DNA of 64,000 nucleotides from Microbispora sp. H13382. GTDB lineage: Bacteria; Actinomycetota; Actinomycetes; Streptosporangiales; Streptosporangiaceae. The notes under the pieces were generated by a model. The model searched no databases and had not been told where the DNA came from. It saw nothing but the letters and a program-made list of their open reading frames with translations. The DNA lies in the NCBI RefSeq assembly GCF_014161445.1, contig NZ_JABBXA010000023.1, positions 62,001 through 126,000 on the forward strand, given 5' to 3'. Shown here piece by piece: positions 38,172 to 46,221 of the stretch. Made by a program: the position numbers and the translations under genes. The first letter of the stretch is position 1, and every line of letters starts with the position of its first letter.

Positions 38172-39920
38172 ATGAGCATCCTGCAGGCGCCGAAGCCTCA
38201 GAGCGTGGCAGCGGCCGACACCCGCGGGCGCCAGGTATTTACCCCAGCACGGGTCGTGGTCGCGGTGATCGGCCTGCTGATCAGTGTCCTGATCGGCTAT
38301 CCCCTGTTACGAGTCCTCGCGGGCATCGTATGGGTGGACGGGCGCCTCAGCACGGCGGCCATCACGGAAACCCTCGCCCTGCCGGAACTCGGCGTGGTGC
38401 TGCGCGACACGACGATCGTCGTGGTGAGCGCGGTGGCGATCGCGCTCTTCGTCGGCTCCCTGTTCGCGTGGCTCAACGAGCGTACCGACGCGCGAATGGG
38501 GGTGCTCACCGACGTCCTGCCGATCGTCAACTTCCTGATGCCCGGCATCGCCACCGCGGTGGGCTGGCTGCTGCTCCTGTCGTCGCAGGCGGGCTACGTC
38601 AACAAGGTGCTGCGCGCGGTGCTCAACTCGGTGTTCGGCATGGACCTGAAGTCCGGACCGCTCTCCGCGCACAGCTGGTACGCGGTGATCGGCGTCTACG
38701 CGCTCACCCTGGTCCCCTTCGTCTACCTGGTCGTCTCGGCGGGGCTGCGCAACATCGACTCGCGTCTGGAGGAGCAGTCGAGGATGTGCGGCGCGGGAAC
38801 GCTGACCACGCTGCGCCGGGTGACTCTGCCGGCGCTGCGGCCGAGCTTCCTGTCCGCGAGCTTCCTCGCCGTCTGGTTCGGCTTCGCGATCTTCTCGGTG
38901 CCGGTGGTGCTCGCCGAGCCCGCCGGGATCCAGATCATCTCGGTGCGGATCGTGCACATGCTCACGGAGACCTATCCGCCGAAGACGGCGGTGGCGATCG
39001 GGCTGAGCCTGGTGATCCTGGTCTCGCTCGCGGCGATCTGGATGTTGCAGCAGAAGTCGATCCGCAGCCAGCGCTCCGCGATGCTCGGAGGCAAGGGCGC
39101 GGGCACCGGCCGCATACCCCTCGGCCGGCTGCGGATCTGGGCGCGGCTGGCGATGCTCGCCTACCTGATCTTCGCGGTGGTGCTCCCGCTGAGCGCCCTC
39201 GTGCTCGTCTCTTTCAACGGCTTCTGGGGCAACATCCGCTGGACCGAGCTGTCTGTGGCGCCGTTCCTCGACGTCCTGTCCAAGCCGGCGAACTTCGCCG
39301 CTGTCCAGAACAGCCTCGTGTTCGCGCTGATCGTGGCGACGGTCGCCATGCTGCTCTCGGCGTGCATGGCGTGGGCGGCCGTGACGTCTCCCGGCCGTCT
39401 GTCCCAGGTAGCGGCCGCGATCGCCAAGGTTCCCGCGGCGGTGCCGCCCATCGTCATCGGCGTCGGTATCGTGCTCGCGGTCGCCGGCCCCCCGTTCTTC
39501 CTCGGCGGGACCGCGTTGATCCTCATCCTCGGCTTCCTGATCGTGGCGATGCCCGAAGCGTCCATCACGTCCGAAGCCGCCGTCGGGCAGGTCGGCCATG
39601 AGCTCGGCCATGCGTCGGCGCTGTCCGGCGCCTCGCCGCTGCGCACGTTCCGGTCCGTCTACCTGCCCCTGATGATGCCGGGGCTCGCGGCCGGCTGGAC
39701 CCTCATCTTCGTCAGGATCATGGCCGACGTCGAGATGTCAGTCCTGCTCGCCAGCACCGGGACGCCCGTCATCGGCTTCCAGTTGCTCTCGATCTTCGAG
39801 GGCAGCGGAGGCTACGCGGAGCTCGCGGCACTCGCGCTGTTCGTCACGATCACCTCGATCACCATGGTGACGATCGTGCTGAGCACCACCGCAGCACTTC
39901 AGCGCCGGCGAAGCCGGTGA
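38172..39920 (+). CDS. ABC transporter permease (two fused domains)
   Basis: A 582-residue membrane protein with about 12 transmembrane helices made of two permease domains, as in FbpB/AfuB-type iron importers. EAA-type loops are visible in EEQSRMCGAGTLTTLRRVTL (about 200-219) and GHELGHASALSGASPLRTFR (about 476-495). The two copies form the full membrane channel with the ATPase encoded next; its TGA lies within the GTGA preceding that gene. Confidence 0.92.
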   Translation: MSILQAPKPQSVAAADTRGRQVFTPARVVVAVIGLLISVLIGYPLLRVLAGIVWVDGRLSTAAITETLALPELGVVLRDTTIVVVSAVAIALFVGSLFAWLNERTDARMGVLTDVLPIVNFLMPGIATAVGWLLLLSSQAGYVNKVLRAVLNSVFGMDLKSGPLSAHSWYAVIGVYALTLVPFVYLVVSAGLRNIDSRLEEQSRMCGAGTLTTLRRVTLPALRPSFLSASFLAVWFGFAIFSVPVVLAEPAGIQIISVRIVHMLTETYPPKTAVAIGLSLVILVSLAAIWMLQQKSIRSQRSAMLGGKGAGTGRIPLGRLRIWARLAMLAYLIFAVVLPLSALVLVSFNGFWGNIRWTELSVAPFLDVLSKPANFAAVQNSLVFALIVATVAMLLSACMAWAAVTSPGRLSQVAAAIAKVPAAVPPIVIGVGIVLAVAGPPFFLGGTALILILGFLIVAMPEASITSEAAVGQVGHELGHASALSGASPLRTFRSVYLPLMMPGLAAGWTLIFVRIMADVEMSVLLASTGTPVIGFQLLSIFEGSGGYAELAALALFVTITSITMVTIVLSTTAALQRRRSR

Positions 39921-39955
39921 CACGCCCCGATTTCTTCGGCACTGAGGAGAACCCC

Positions 39956-41113
39956 ATGTCCGTGACCGCCACGACCGCGATTCCGGCGACATCCCCTGAT
40001 TCCGACGCCGGGCCGGCGCTGAGCATCCGCCAGCTCAAGAAGGTCTTCCACCGCCCCGGCGGGCAGGACGTGCCCGCCGTCGACGACACCACCATGGATG
40101 TGGCCAAGGGAGAGCTCCTCGTTCTCCTCGGCGCCAGCGGCTGCGGAAAGAGCACCTTCCTGAGGTGTATCGCCGGCCTGGAGACACCGGACAGCGGCGT
40201 CATCGAAAGCCACGGCAGGATCTGGTACTCGTCCCAGGACAGGATGCTGGTTCCCCCGGAGCGGCGCGACCTCAGCATGATCTTCCAGTCGTACGCCCTC
40301 TGGCCGCACATGACCATCCGCGACAACGTGGCCTATCCACTCACCGTCGGCAAGAAGCGCCCCTCCCGGACGGAGATCCGGGAACGCGTCGACGATGTCC
40401 TGCGGATGATGGGGATCGAGAACCTCGCGGAGCAGTATCCCGCCCAGATCAGTGGCGGCCAGCAGCAGCGGGTCGCCCTGGCCCGGGCGCTTGTCCGAGG
40501 CTCCGAGATCGTGCTGTTCGACGAGCCGCTGTCGAACGTCGACGCCCGGGTGCGTGACCAGCTCCGTACGGAGATCCGTGCCATGCAGCAGCGTCTGGGC
40601 TTCACCGCGATCTACGTGACGCACGACCAGGAGGAAGCCCTGGCGATCGCGGACCGGATCGCTGTGATCGACCATGGCGTGGTGGCCCACCTGGGTACGC
40701 CTCGGGAGGTGTACCTGGCCCCGGCCAATCTCCGGGTCGCCCGGTTCGTGGGCAAGCTGAACGAGGTCGACGGCGTCGTCTCCTCGGTCGAAGGCGGCCG
40801 CGTCACGGTGCGGACGGACATCGGAGAGGTCGTCGCGGGCTCCGCGCAGGAGGGACTGGCCGTAGGCGATCCTGCGGTCGCTGTCTGGAGACCCGACCGC
40901 GTGCGCCTCGGCGGCGGCACGTCGGGTCCGAACTCCTGGGACGGCGTCGTGACGAGCTCGCACTTCTTCGGTTCCTTCACGGACACCAAGGTGGCTGTCG
41001 CCGGCGTGACCGTCCTTACCTGGGACCTCGGCGACTGTCCCCAGCCGATTCAGGGGAGCGTGCGGTTCAGCGTCGCGCCCGACGACGTGCGGGCGCTCAA
41101 GCCGATGCCGTGA
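39956..41113 (+). CDS. ABC transporter ATP-binding protein
   Basis: A 385-residue ATPase. Walker A is LLGASGCGKSTFLRCI (about 57-72), the signature is ISGGQQQRVALARALVRGSE (about 163-182), Walker B is IVLFDEPLSNVD (about 183-194) and the H-loop is YVTHDQEEAL. A TOBE domain occupies the C-terminal 120 residues, as in Fe/spermidine/sugar importers. ATG 39956 has GAGGAG 6 bases upstream; an in-frame GTG at 39917 overlapping the permease stop would add 13 residues. Confidence 0.93.
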   Translation: MSVTATTAIPATSPDSDAGPALSIRQLKKVFHRPGGQDVPAVDDTTMDVAKGELLVLLGASGCGKSTFLRCIAGLETPDSGVIESHGRIWYSSQDRMLVPPERRDLSMIFQSYALWPHMTIRDNVAYPLTVGKKRPSRTEIRERVDDVLRMMGIENLAEQYPAQISGGQQQRVALARALVRGSEIVLFDEPLSNVDARVRDQLRTEIRAMQQRLGFTAIYVTHDQEEALAIADRIAVIDHGVVAHLGTPREVYLAPANLRVARFVGKLNEVDGVVSSVEGGRVTVRTDIGEVVAGSAQEGLAVGDPAVAVWRPDRVRLGGGTSGPNSWDGVVTSSHFFGSFTDTKVAVAGVTVLTWDLGDCPQPIQGSVRFSVAPDDVRALKPMP

Positions 41114-41146
41114 GTCGCCGCATCGCGGCGTCCCTCAGTTCGATCA

Positions 41147-41171
41147 GGAGGGCCGGGTCACCCGGCCCTCC
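41147..41171 (+). terminator. Terminator of the ABC importer operon
   Basis: GGAGGGCCGGG (41147-41157) pairs perfectly with CCCGGCCCTCC (41161-41171) around TCA, followed by TTCG, 33 bp after the ATPase stop. Confidence 0.65.
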
Positions 41172-41242
41172 TTCGAGTGTCCGCGGTTCGCCGCGAGGCG
41201 GAGCGGGAGGTGGGCGAGCTGAACTCGGCGCCAGACCGCGAA

Positions 41243-41276
41243 AGACGCTCGGCCGGGATACCCCGGCCGAGCGTCT
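41243..41276. terminator. 15-bp hairpin between convergent genes
   Basis: AGACGCTCGGCCGGG (41243-41257) pairs perfectly with its complement at 41262-41276 around ATAC. On the minus strand the stem is followed by TTTCG. It probably ends the leftward tauD-type transcript, 78 bp after its stop. Confidence 0.6.
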
Positions 41277-41354
41277 CGCTGTGCTTCTCGACGCCAGTGA
41301 TCGATCACAGTGTGGCGACGGCCGCTCGAATGCGCCGACGGCGGGCGGCGGTGG

Positions 41355-42173
41355 TCAGCCGATCACGAGCCGGTGCATGACGCGCAGGTGGCCGGTGGAG
41401 TCGTTGATGGCGTAGTGCCAGACCTGACGATTGTCCCAGAAGGCGATGGAGCCCTTCCGCCAGCGGAAGCGGCAGCCGAATTCGGGACGCAGGGCGTGCT
41501 GGAAGAGGAAGTTGAGCAGCGGTGTGCTCTCCTCCTCGGTCCATCCGTCGAACCGCACCGTGTAGCCGGGCGACACATACAGCGCCTTGCGCCCCGTTTT
41601 CGGGTGGGTCGTCACGACCGGGTGGACGGCGACCTCGGGCCGGGCGGCGATCTCCTCCGGCGTGCGGTTCTTCTGGTTGCGCGCGTGCACGTGGACGCCC
41701 TTGAGGTTCTCCAGGGTCTGCTTCAGCCCCTCGGAGAGGTATTCATAGGCGGCCTGCATGTTGATGTACGCGGTGTCGGCGCCGTATTCGGGCACCTGCA
41801 AGCCGTACAGCATGGTCCCGTAGGTCGGCTCGTCCCGGTACGTCTGGTCCGCATGCCAGACGCCGCCGACGACGTCCGGCTGGGCTTCGGGCCGGCGGAT
41901 GAGCTCGTTGATGAGCGGGTGTCCGGCGACGGTGGGAAGGGCCTTGCTGACGCTGATCTCCCCGAAGTGGCCGCCGAACTCGAGGTACTGCTCAGGGGTG
42001 AGGTCCTGGTCCCGGAAGAAGATGACGCCGTGCTGGTTGAGCGCGTCCTTGATCGCCTTGATCGTCGCCTGATCCAGCGGCTGCGACAGATCCACTCCGG
42101 ACAGTTCGGCGCCGAGCATCCCCGTCACGGGAACGACGGACAGCCCCTGGATCGGCTGCGTGGTAATGGTCAT
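41355..42173 (-). CDS. TauD/TfdA-family 2-oxoglutarate/Fe(II) dioxygenase
   Basis: A 272-residue non-haem iron oxygenase of the TauD/TfdA group, whose members open sulfonates, aryloxy-alkanoate ethers and similar C-X bonds by hydroxylating the adjacent carbon. The metal ligands are His and Asp in GVWHADQTYRDEP (about residues 103-115) and the distal His in NRQVWHYAIND (about 248-258); the 2-oxoglutarate Arg is in LRVMHRLVIG at the end. The start is preceded by AGAGGAAAGACC. Promoter and operator copy A lie directly upstream. Ether cleavage of an aryloxy compound would fit the gentisate genes around it, but this is inference. Confidence 0.9.
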   Translation of the reverse strand: MTITTQPIQGLSVVPVTGMLGAELSGVDLSQPLDQATIKAIKDALNQHGVIFFRDQDLTPEQYLEFGGHFGEISVSKALPTVAGHPLINELIRRPEAQPDVVGGVWHADQTYRDEPTYGTMLYGLQVPEYGADTAYINMQAAYEYLSEGLKQTLENLKGVHVHARNQKNRTPEEIAARPEVAVHPVVTTHPKTGRKALYVSPGYTVRFDGWTEEESTPLLNFLFQHALRPEFGCRFRWRKGSIAFWDNRQVWHYAINDSTGHLRVMHRLVIG

Positions 42174-42195
42174 TGGTCTTTCCTCTGCACATCAG

Positions 42196-42217
42196 GTCAT
42201 CCGTAAAACCATATGAC
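42196..42217. promoter_or_regulatory. Island operator, copy A
   Basis: GTCATCC-N8-ATATGAC, one of three copies of the inverted repeat GTCATAC-N8-GTATGAC in the island. As in the other copies the spacer ends in ACC and is preceded by G. It lies 23 bp before the TauD-type gene, straddling the expected transcription start (about 42214). Confidence 0.7.
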
Positions 42218-42220
42218 TAG

Positions 42221-42249
42221 AGGATAGCGCTGAGCTGGAATGGAAACAA
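42221..42249 (-). promoter_or_regulatory. Promoter of the TauD-type gene
   Basis: On the minus strand TTGTTT (42249-42244) and TATCCT (42226-42221) are separated by 17 bases. Transcription would start within operator A, giving a leader of about 40 bases. Confidence 0.6.
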
Positions 42250-42631
42250 GGGGCGTAGATCGGCGCATGGCAAGCCGTGATCGTCGATGTGACGACCTGG
42301 TGGAGCTCGTGGGCGGGATGCCGCCTATCCGCGGGACATCACAGGTGGAGGGCGATCCGGCACGAGCCGGACCGGATCGCCGCCGCACGACACCGCGGAG
42401 GGGAAGATGGCCCAGGTGGTGTGGGGCGGGCAGTCGGGCAGGCCTGGCGCGCCACCCGCCCGGAGCCGCCCCGTGGCCGTCGCGTCACCGTGGTCGTCGC
42501 GTCACCCGTGGCCGTGGCCGACGGAGCGGGGGCGACCCCTGACCGCGGCCGTGAGCGCGCCCTGGCGTGCTCACACACCTCCTGGGCGTCCCAGGAGGTG
42601 CGGGAGGTGAGGGACCGGGAGAGAAGGGGTG
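42250..42631. other. Intergenic region; tandem 17-bp repeat and a hairpin
   Basis: No gene seen. A 17-bp tandem duplication with one mismatch (42471-42487 and 42488-42504, CCGTGGCCGTCGCGTCA in the first copy) lies in the middle. CACCTCCTGGG (42576-42586) pairs perfectly with CCCAGGAGGTG (42590-42600) and can terminate the leftward menA transcript, though it lacks a U-run. Confidence 0.5.
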
Positions 42632-43516
42632 TCAGGCGGCCACAGCCAGGCCGGCGAACATGCCGAGCGCCCACAGCAGTTCGGCGACGCTCGTCTGTGC
42701 CAGCACCGGCACCAGCCGCCCGCCGGTGGCGCCGCGCAGGACGGTCGACACGGCCGGGACCGCGGCGGCCAGGAAGACGAGGCCGAGTAGCGCCCACGGA
42801 GACGTTGTCGCGGCCACCACCGCCAGACACAGCACGGCGGCGGCAAGCACCGCCGCGTACAGGAGCCGGGACTTACGGTCTCCGAGCAGGGCCGGGACGG
42901 TCAGTTTGCCGGACAGCGGATCGCTGTCGATGTCTCGCAGGTTGTTCGTCAGCATCACCGCGGCGGTGAGGATCCCGACGCCGGTGCCGGCGGCGAGTGT
43001 CGGGATCCAGATGCCCGAGAGCGACTCGACCTGGATGTAGGTGATCCCGGTGACGGCCACCGGGCCGAAGAACAGGAAGACCATGACCTCGCCGAGCCCG
43101 TGGTAGGCGTACGGTCTGGGTCCCCCGGTGTACGTCCACGCCGCGAGGAGGCACAGGGCGCCCAGTAGCAGCAGGCGTAGGTCTGTCGTCACCGCTATGA
43201 CGACGCCCGCCACCGCCGCGATGCCCAGCGAGATCAGCGCGGCGGTGCGGACGTGTGCGGGTGCGGCCGCCTTGGAGGCGACGAGCCGCGCCGGACCGAT
43301 CCGGTTGGTGTCGGTGCCCTTGATGCCGTCGAAGTAGTCATTGGCGTAGTTCGCTCCCGCCTGCACGCCCGCGACGGTGATGAGGGCGAGCAGTGCCTTC
43401 GGCCAGCTGGCCGAGCCGGCGAACGCCGCGATCGCGGTTCCGCCCAGAACCGAGGCCATGGCGACGGGGAGTGTCCGGGGGCGGGCGCCCTGGATCCACT
43501 CGCGCGGTGAGGTCAT
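42632..43516 (-). CDS. menA: MenA-like 1,4-dihydroxy-2-naphthoate prenyltransferase (UbiA family)
   Basis: A 294-residue membrane prenyltransferase with about eight transmembrane helices. Both Asp-rich prenyl-diphosphate motifs are intact: NYANDYFDGIKGTDTNR (about residues 57-73) and NNLRDIDSDPLSGKLTVPAL (about 190-209), the second in the form seen in MenA. It would attach a polyprenyl chain to dihydroxynaphthoate in menaquinone synthesis. It follows the FAA hydrolase by 34 bp, apparently in the same transcript, which is an odd place for a quinone gene. It could be a second copy, or the genome's only one. ATG 43516 begins MTSPREWIQGARPRTLP, a typical N-terminus. Confidence 0.85.
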   Translation of the reverse strand: MTSPREWIQGARPRTLPVAMASVLGGTAIAAFAGSASWPKALLALITVAGVQAGANYANDYFDGIKGTDTNRIGPARLVASKAAAPAHVRTAALISLGIAAVAGVVIAVTTDLRLLLLGALCLLAAWTYTGGPRPYAYHGLGEVMVFLFFGPVAVTGITYIQVESLSGIWIPTLAAGTGVGILTAAVMLTNNLRDIDSDPLSGKLTVPALLGDRKSRLLYAAVLAAAVLCLAVVAATTSPWALLGLVFLAAAVPAVSTVLRGATGGRLVPVLAQTSVAELLWALGMFAGLAVAA

Positions 43517-43550
43517 GGTCTCCGTCCGGGTCGTCAGGCGTCCGGTCCGG

Positions 43551-44408
43551 TCACACCTTCGCCTGGGGACGGTCGGCGTACGGCACCGCGCCATTGCTGC
43601 TGACAGTGGCGGTAAGTCTACCAACCTGCTCGATTTCGACGACGATCCTGTCGCCGTCACTGAGCGGCCCGACCCCCTCGGGCGTCCCGGTGGCGATGAC
43701 GTCGCCCGGGAACAGCGTCATCACGGAGCTCGCGTAGGCGATCAGCTGGGGGACACCGAAGATCATCGCCGAGGTGCTGGCATCCTGCCGGAGATCATCG
43801 CCCACCCAGCACCTGAGCCGCAGGTCGTCGGGGTCGGCGATCTCGTCCTTGGTGACGATGTACGGCCCGATCGGGGTGAACGTGTCGTACGACTTGCGCG
43901 TCGAGCGGTCCTCGGTCGACCGGGTGGTGATGTCGAGCAGGCAGGTGTAGCCGAACACGTAGTCGAGCGCCTCGTCCGCGGAGACGTGCCGCGCCTCGCG
44001 GCCGATGACCACCGCGAGCTCGCCCTCCTGGTCCGTCCGCACGTCGGTGTAGGGCAGCTCCACCGTGCCGCCGTCACCGATCACCGACGAACTGGCTTTG
44101 AGGAACAGGCCCCACTCGTTGATCGTCGTCGGGTTCCCCATCTCCTCGACATGCGCCCGGTAGTTCGCGGGGGCGCCGAGAATCTTGTCCGGGTGCGGCA
44201 GCGGGGCCCTCCAGCGCGGGTTCGCCACGCGCGGAGCCGAGCGCAGGGCTTCCTCGGTCAGCCTGGCCTCGAGCTGCCCGCACGCGATGAGCGCGTGCAG
44301 CAGTCCCTGCCGGCCGGCGGAGTGGACGCCGGCGATCTCTGTCACGTCGAGGACCTCGTCCTTGTGGATGACACCGAGCCGGTCGTCGTCGAACACGCCC
44401 AAACGCAT
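43551..44408 (-). CDS. Fumarylacetoacetate hydrolase family (putative fumarylpyruvate hydrolase)
   Basis: A 285-residue FAH-fold hydrolase that should split fumarylpyruvate into fumarate and pyruvate, the last step of the gentisate pathway. Motifs are DKILGAPANYRAHVEEMGNP (about 80-99), a metal-binding EGELAVVIGREARHVS, YVFGYTCLLDITTR, FTPIGPYIVTKDEI and the closing FPGDVIATGTPEGVG. Start 44408 (MRLGVFDDDRLGV) has AGGAG 6 bases upstream. Related family members act on acylpyruvates or oxaloacetate, so the exact substrate rests on context. Operator copy B lies 48 bp upstream. Confidence 0.88.
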   Translation of the reverse strand: MRLGVFDDDRLGVIHKDEVLDVTEIAGVHSAGRQGLLHALIACGQLEARLTEEALRSAPRVANPRWRAPLPHPDKILGAPANYRAHVEEMGNPTTINEWGLFLKASSSVIGDGGTVELPYTDVRTDQEGELAVVIGREARHVSADEALDYVFGYTCLLDITTRSTEDRSTRKSYDTFTPIGPYIVTKDEIADPDDLRLRCWVGDDLRQDASTSAMIFGVPQLIAYASSVMTLFPGDVIATGTPEGVGPLSDGDRIVVEIEQVGRLTATVSSNGAVPYADRPQAKV

Positions 44409-44455
44409 GCGCTCTCCTGGGGTTGCTGAAGGGGCTGAAGGAATCATGGGGGGAA

Positions 44456-44477
44456 GTGATACGGTATCATGTATGAC
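44456..44477. promoter_or_regulatory. Island operator, copy B
   Basis: Read on the minus strand it is GTCATAC-N8-GTATCAC, one mismatch from the shared inverted repeat, again with a spacer ending in ACC. It lies between the divergent FAA hydrolase (start 44408) and beta-hydroxyacid dehydrogenase (start 44548) and could control both. Unlike copies A and C, no strong -35/-10 pair is seen beside it. Confidence 0.62.
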
Positions 44478-44547
44478 CAGACGACTTGGGGGCGGGTGCC
44501 CGTACGTCGTCCCGTCGGGCCCGTGAGACGCGCAGATGAGGTGCACC

Positions 44548-45444
44548 GTGCGATCCAATGAGGTACTCGGCTTCGTCGGTCTGGGGGCCATGGGGCGGCC
44601 GATGGCGGAGCACCTGCGGGACGCGGGCTTTCCCCTCGTCGTCCACGACGTGTCCGCGGCGGCGTCTTCTCTTTCCGGTGTCACCGTTGCCGCCACTCCG
44701 GCGGAGGTGGCAGATCGGGCTGATGTGGTCTTCCTCTGCCTCCCGGACGCGCACGCTGTCCGGGAGGTCGTTCTGGGACCTCAGGGACTGCGCCTGGGAG
44801 AGCGGATGTCCGTGCTCGTGCACACCGGGACGTCCGGGGCGCCGGTCGTGCAGGAGATGGCGTCGGCGCTGGCAACCGTTTCGGTCGTCGACGCGCCCGT
44901 CACCGGCGGCGTGCCGCGGGCGCGCGCCGGGTCGCTGACCGCCATCGTAGCGGGGCCGGTGGTGGCGGTCGAGCGTGTCCGGCCCTACCTGGACGCCTTC
45001 GCCACGAAGGTGGCGCACGTCAGTGCCAACCCCGGCGACGCGCAGCGGATGAAGCTGGTCAACAACTTCCTCTCCGCGGGCAATCTCGCGCTGGCCTGCG
45101 AGGCCATGGTCCTCGGCCAGAAGCTGGGCCTGGACCCGAAGGCCATCGTGGACGTCGTCAACAGCGGTTCGGGCCAGAACAGCGCGACCCTGACGAAGAT
45201 CCCGGAAAACGTCATTCCGCGGAAATTCTCCCGCGGCGGCGCCATCGGCATGCTGCTCAAGGACCTGCGCGAGGCCGAGGACGAGGCCCGGGCCAACGGG
45301 GTCGAGACCCCGCTCGGCGACGCGGTGCGTGCGGTGTTCGCGCGTGCGATCGCCGAAGGCTCGCCGCGAGACGACTCGACGTCGGTCATCTGCCACATGG
45401 AGCGGGCTGCCGGGCTGCACAGCCACATGTCGGCCGAGGACTGA
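44548..45444 (+). CDS. Beta-hydroxyacid dehydrogenase (3-hydroxyisobutyrate dehydrogenase-like)
   Basis: A 298-residue NAD(P)-dependent dehydrogenase. The cofactor loop is GFVGLGAMGRPMAEHLRDAG (about 8-27), followed by DVVFLCLPD, the substrate loop VDAPVTGGVPRARAGSLTAI (about 115-134) and the catalytic Lys in QRMKLVNNFLS. It reduces or oxidises short hydroxyacids or semialdehydes such as tartronate or methylmalonate semialdehyde; here the substrate is unknown. The GTG at 44548 is used; ATG 44536 would add four residues. It lies 6 bp before the GntR gene, so regulator and enzyme are co-transcribed. Confidence 0.88.
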   Translation: MRSNEVLGFVGLGAMGRPMAEHLRDAGFPLVVHDVSAAASSLSGVTVAATPAEVADRADVVFLCLPDAHAVREVVLGPQGLRLGERMSVLVHTGTSGAPVVQEMASALATVSVVDAPVTGGVPRARAGSLTAIVAGPVVAVERVRPYLDAFATKVAHVSANPGDAQRMKLVNNFLSAGNLALACEAMVLGQKLGLDPKAIVDVVNSGSGQNSATLTKIPENVIPRKFSRGGAIGMLLKDLREAEDEARANGVETPLGDAVRAVFARAIAEGSPRDDSTSVICHMERAAGLHSHMSAED

Positions 45445-45450
45445 GGACCT

Positions 45451-46221
45451 ATGAACACGACACCGGACACGTCGTTGCTCCGCCCGCTGTACCAGCGGGT
45501 GTACGCCGTTCTGCTGCAGCGGATCTCGGAAGGAGAGTATCCGGTGGGCTCGGCCCTGCCCTCGGAGTCCCGCCTGTCCGAGGAGTTCGCGGTCAGCAAG
45601 GCGACCATCCGCAAGGCGGTCGACGAGATGGTCGTCCGCGGCTACGTCGTGCGTCGGCAGGGCAGCGGCACCTACGTCAGCGCCAGGGGCCTGCGGCCGG
45701 AAGGCGGCGTCTTCGTGGGATCCATGGACGACCTGATCTCCGGCACGCCGCATCTGCCCGTTCACGACGTGCGCGTCTCGCGGGGTGTGCGCTTTCCGCA
45801 GGACGTCCGCGAGGTGTTCTCGCCGGGCGTCGAGAGCGGGACCATAGTCCGCAGCAGGCGCAAGTCCGGAGACACGATCTTCGTCTACTCCGTCCACTAC
45901 CTGTCGCCCGGGATCGAGCCGCTCATCACCGAGGAGGAGCTCCGGGAGGGCGGCATGATGGCTCTGCTTCGCCGGCGCGGTGTGCCGCTCACCGCGGTCG
46001 AGCAGACCATGTCAGCCCGGCTCGCCGATGTCGAGGTGGCGGAGGAGTTCGACATCGGCGTCGGCTCGCCGGTTCTGCTGGCCCGCCGCGTGCTCTACGC
46101 GCAGGAAGGCCCGGTGGACGTGACGCGGATCTGGTACCGCGGGGACATGTTCCAGTGGCGGGCCTCGCTGCGCCTGGCGGAGGGCCAGGAGGACGGAATC
46201 TACTCGGCGTCGGCGCGCTGA
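45451..46221 (+). CDS. GntR-family regulator, HutC/UTRA type (island regulator)
   Basis: A 256-residue transcription factor. The winged HTH is at about residues 10-78 (YQRVYAVLLQRISEGEYPVG, LPSESRLSEEFAVSKATIRK, RQGSGTYV); a UTRA ligand domain fills about 100-245. It is co-transcribed with the dehydrogenase and overlaps the convergent IclR gene by 22 bp at the 3' end. It or the IclR protein should read the three operator copies. HutC-type sites often contain GT-N(1)-TA-N(1)-AC cores, and the operator's GTAT/ATAC arms are compatible, but no direct evidence picks one regulator. Confidence 0.9.
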   Translation: MNTTPDTSLLRPLYQRVYAVLLQRISEGEYPVGSALPSESRLSEEFAVSKATIRKAVDEMVVRGYVVRRQGSGTYVSARGLRPEGGVFVGSMDDLISGTPHLPVHDVRVSRGVRFPQDVREVFSPGVESGTIVRSRRKSGDTIFVYSVHYLSPGIEPLITEEELREGGMMALLRRRGVPLTAVEQTMSARLADVEVAEEFDIGVGSPVLLARRVLYAQEGPVDVTRIWYRGDMFQWRASLRLAEGQEDGIYSASAR

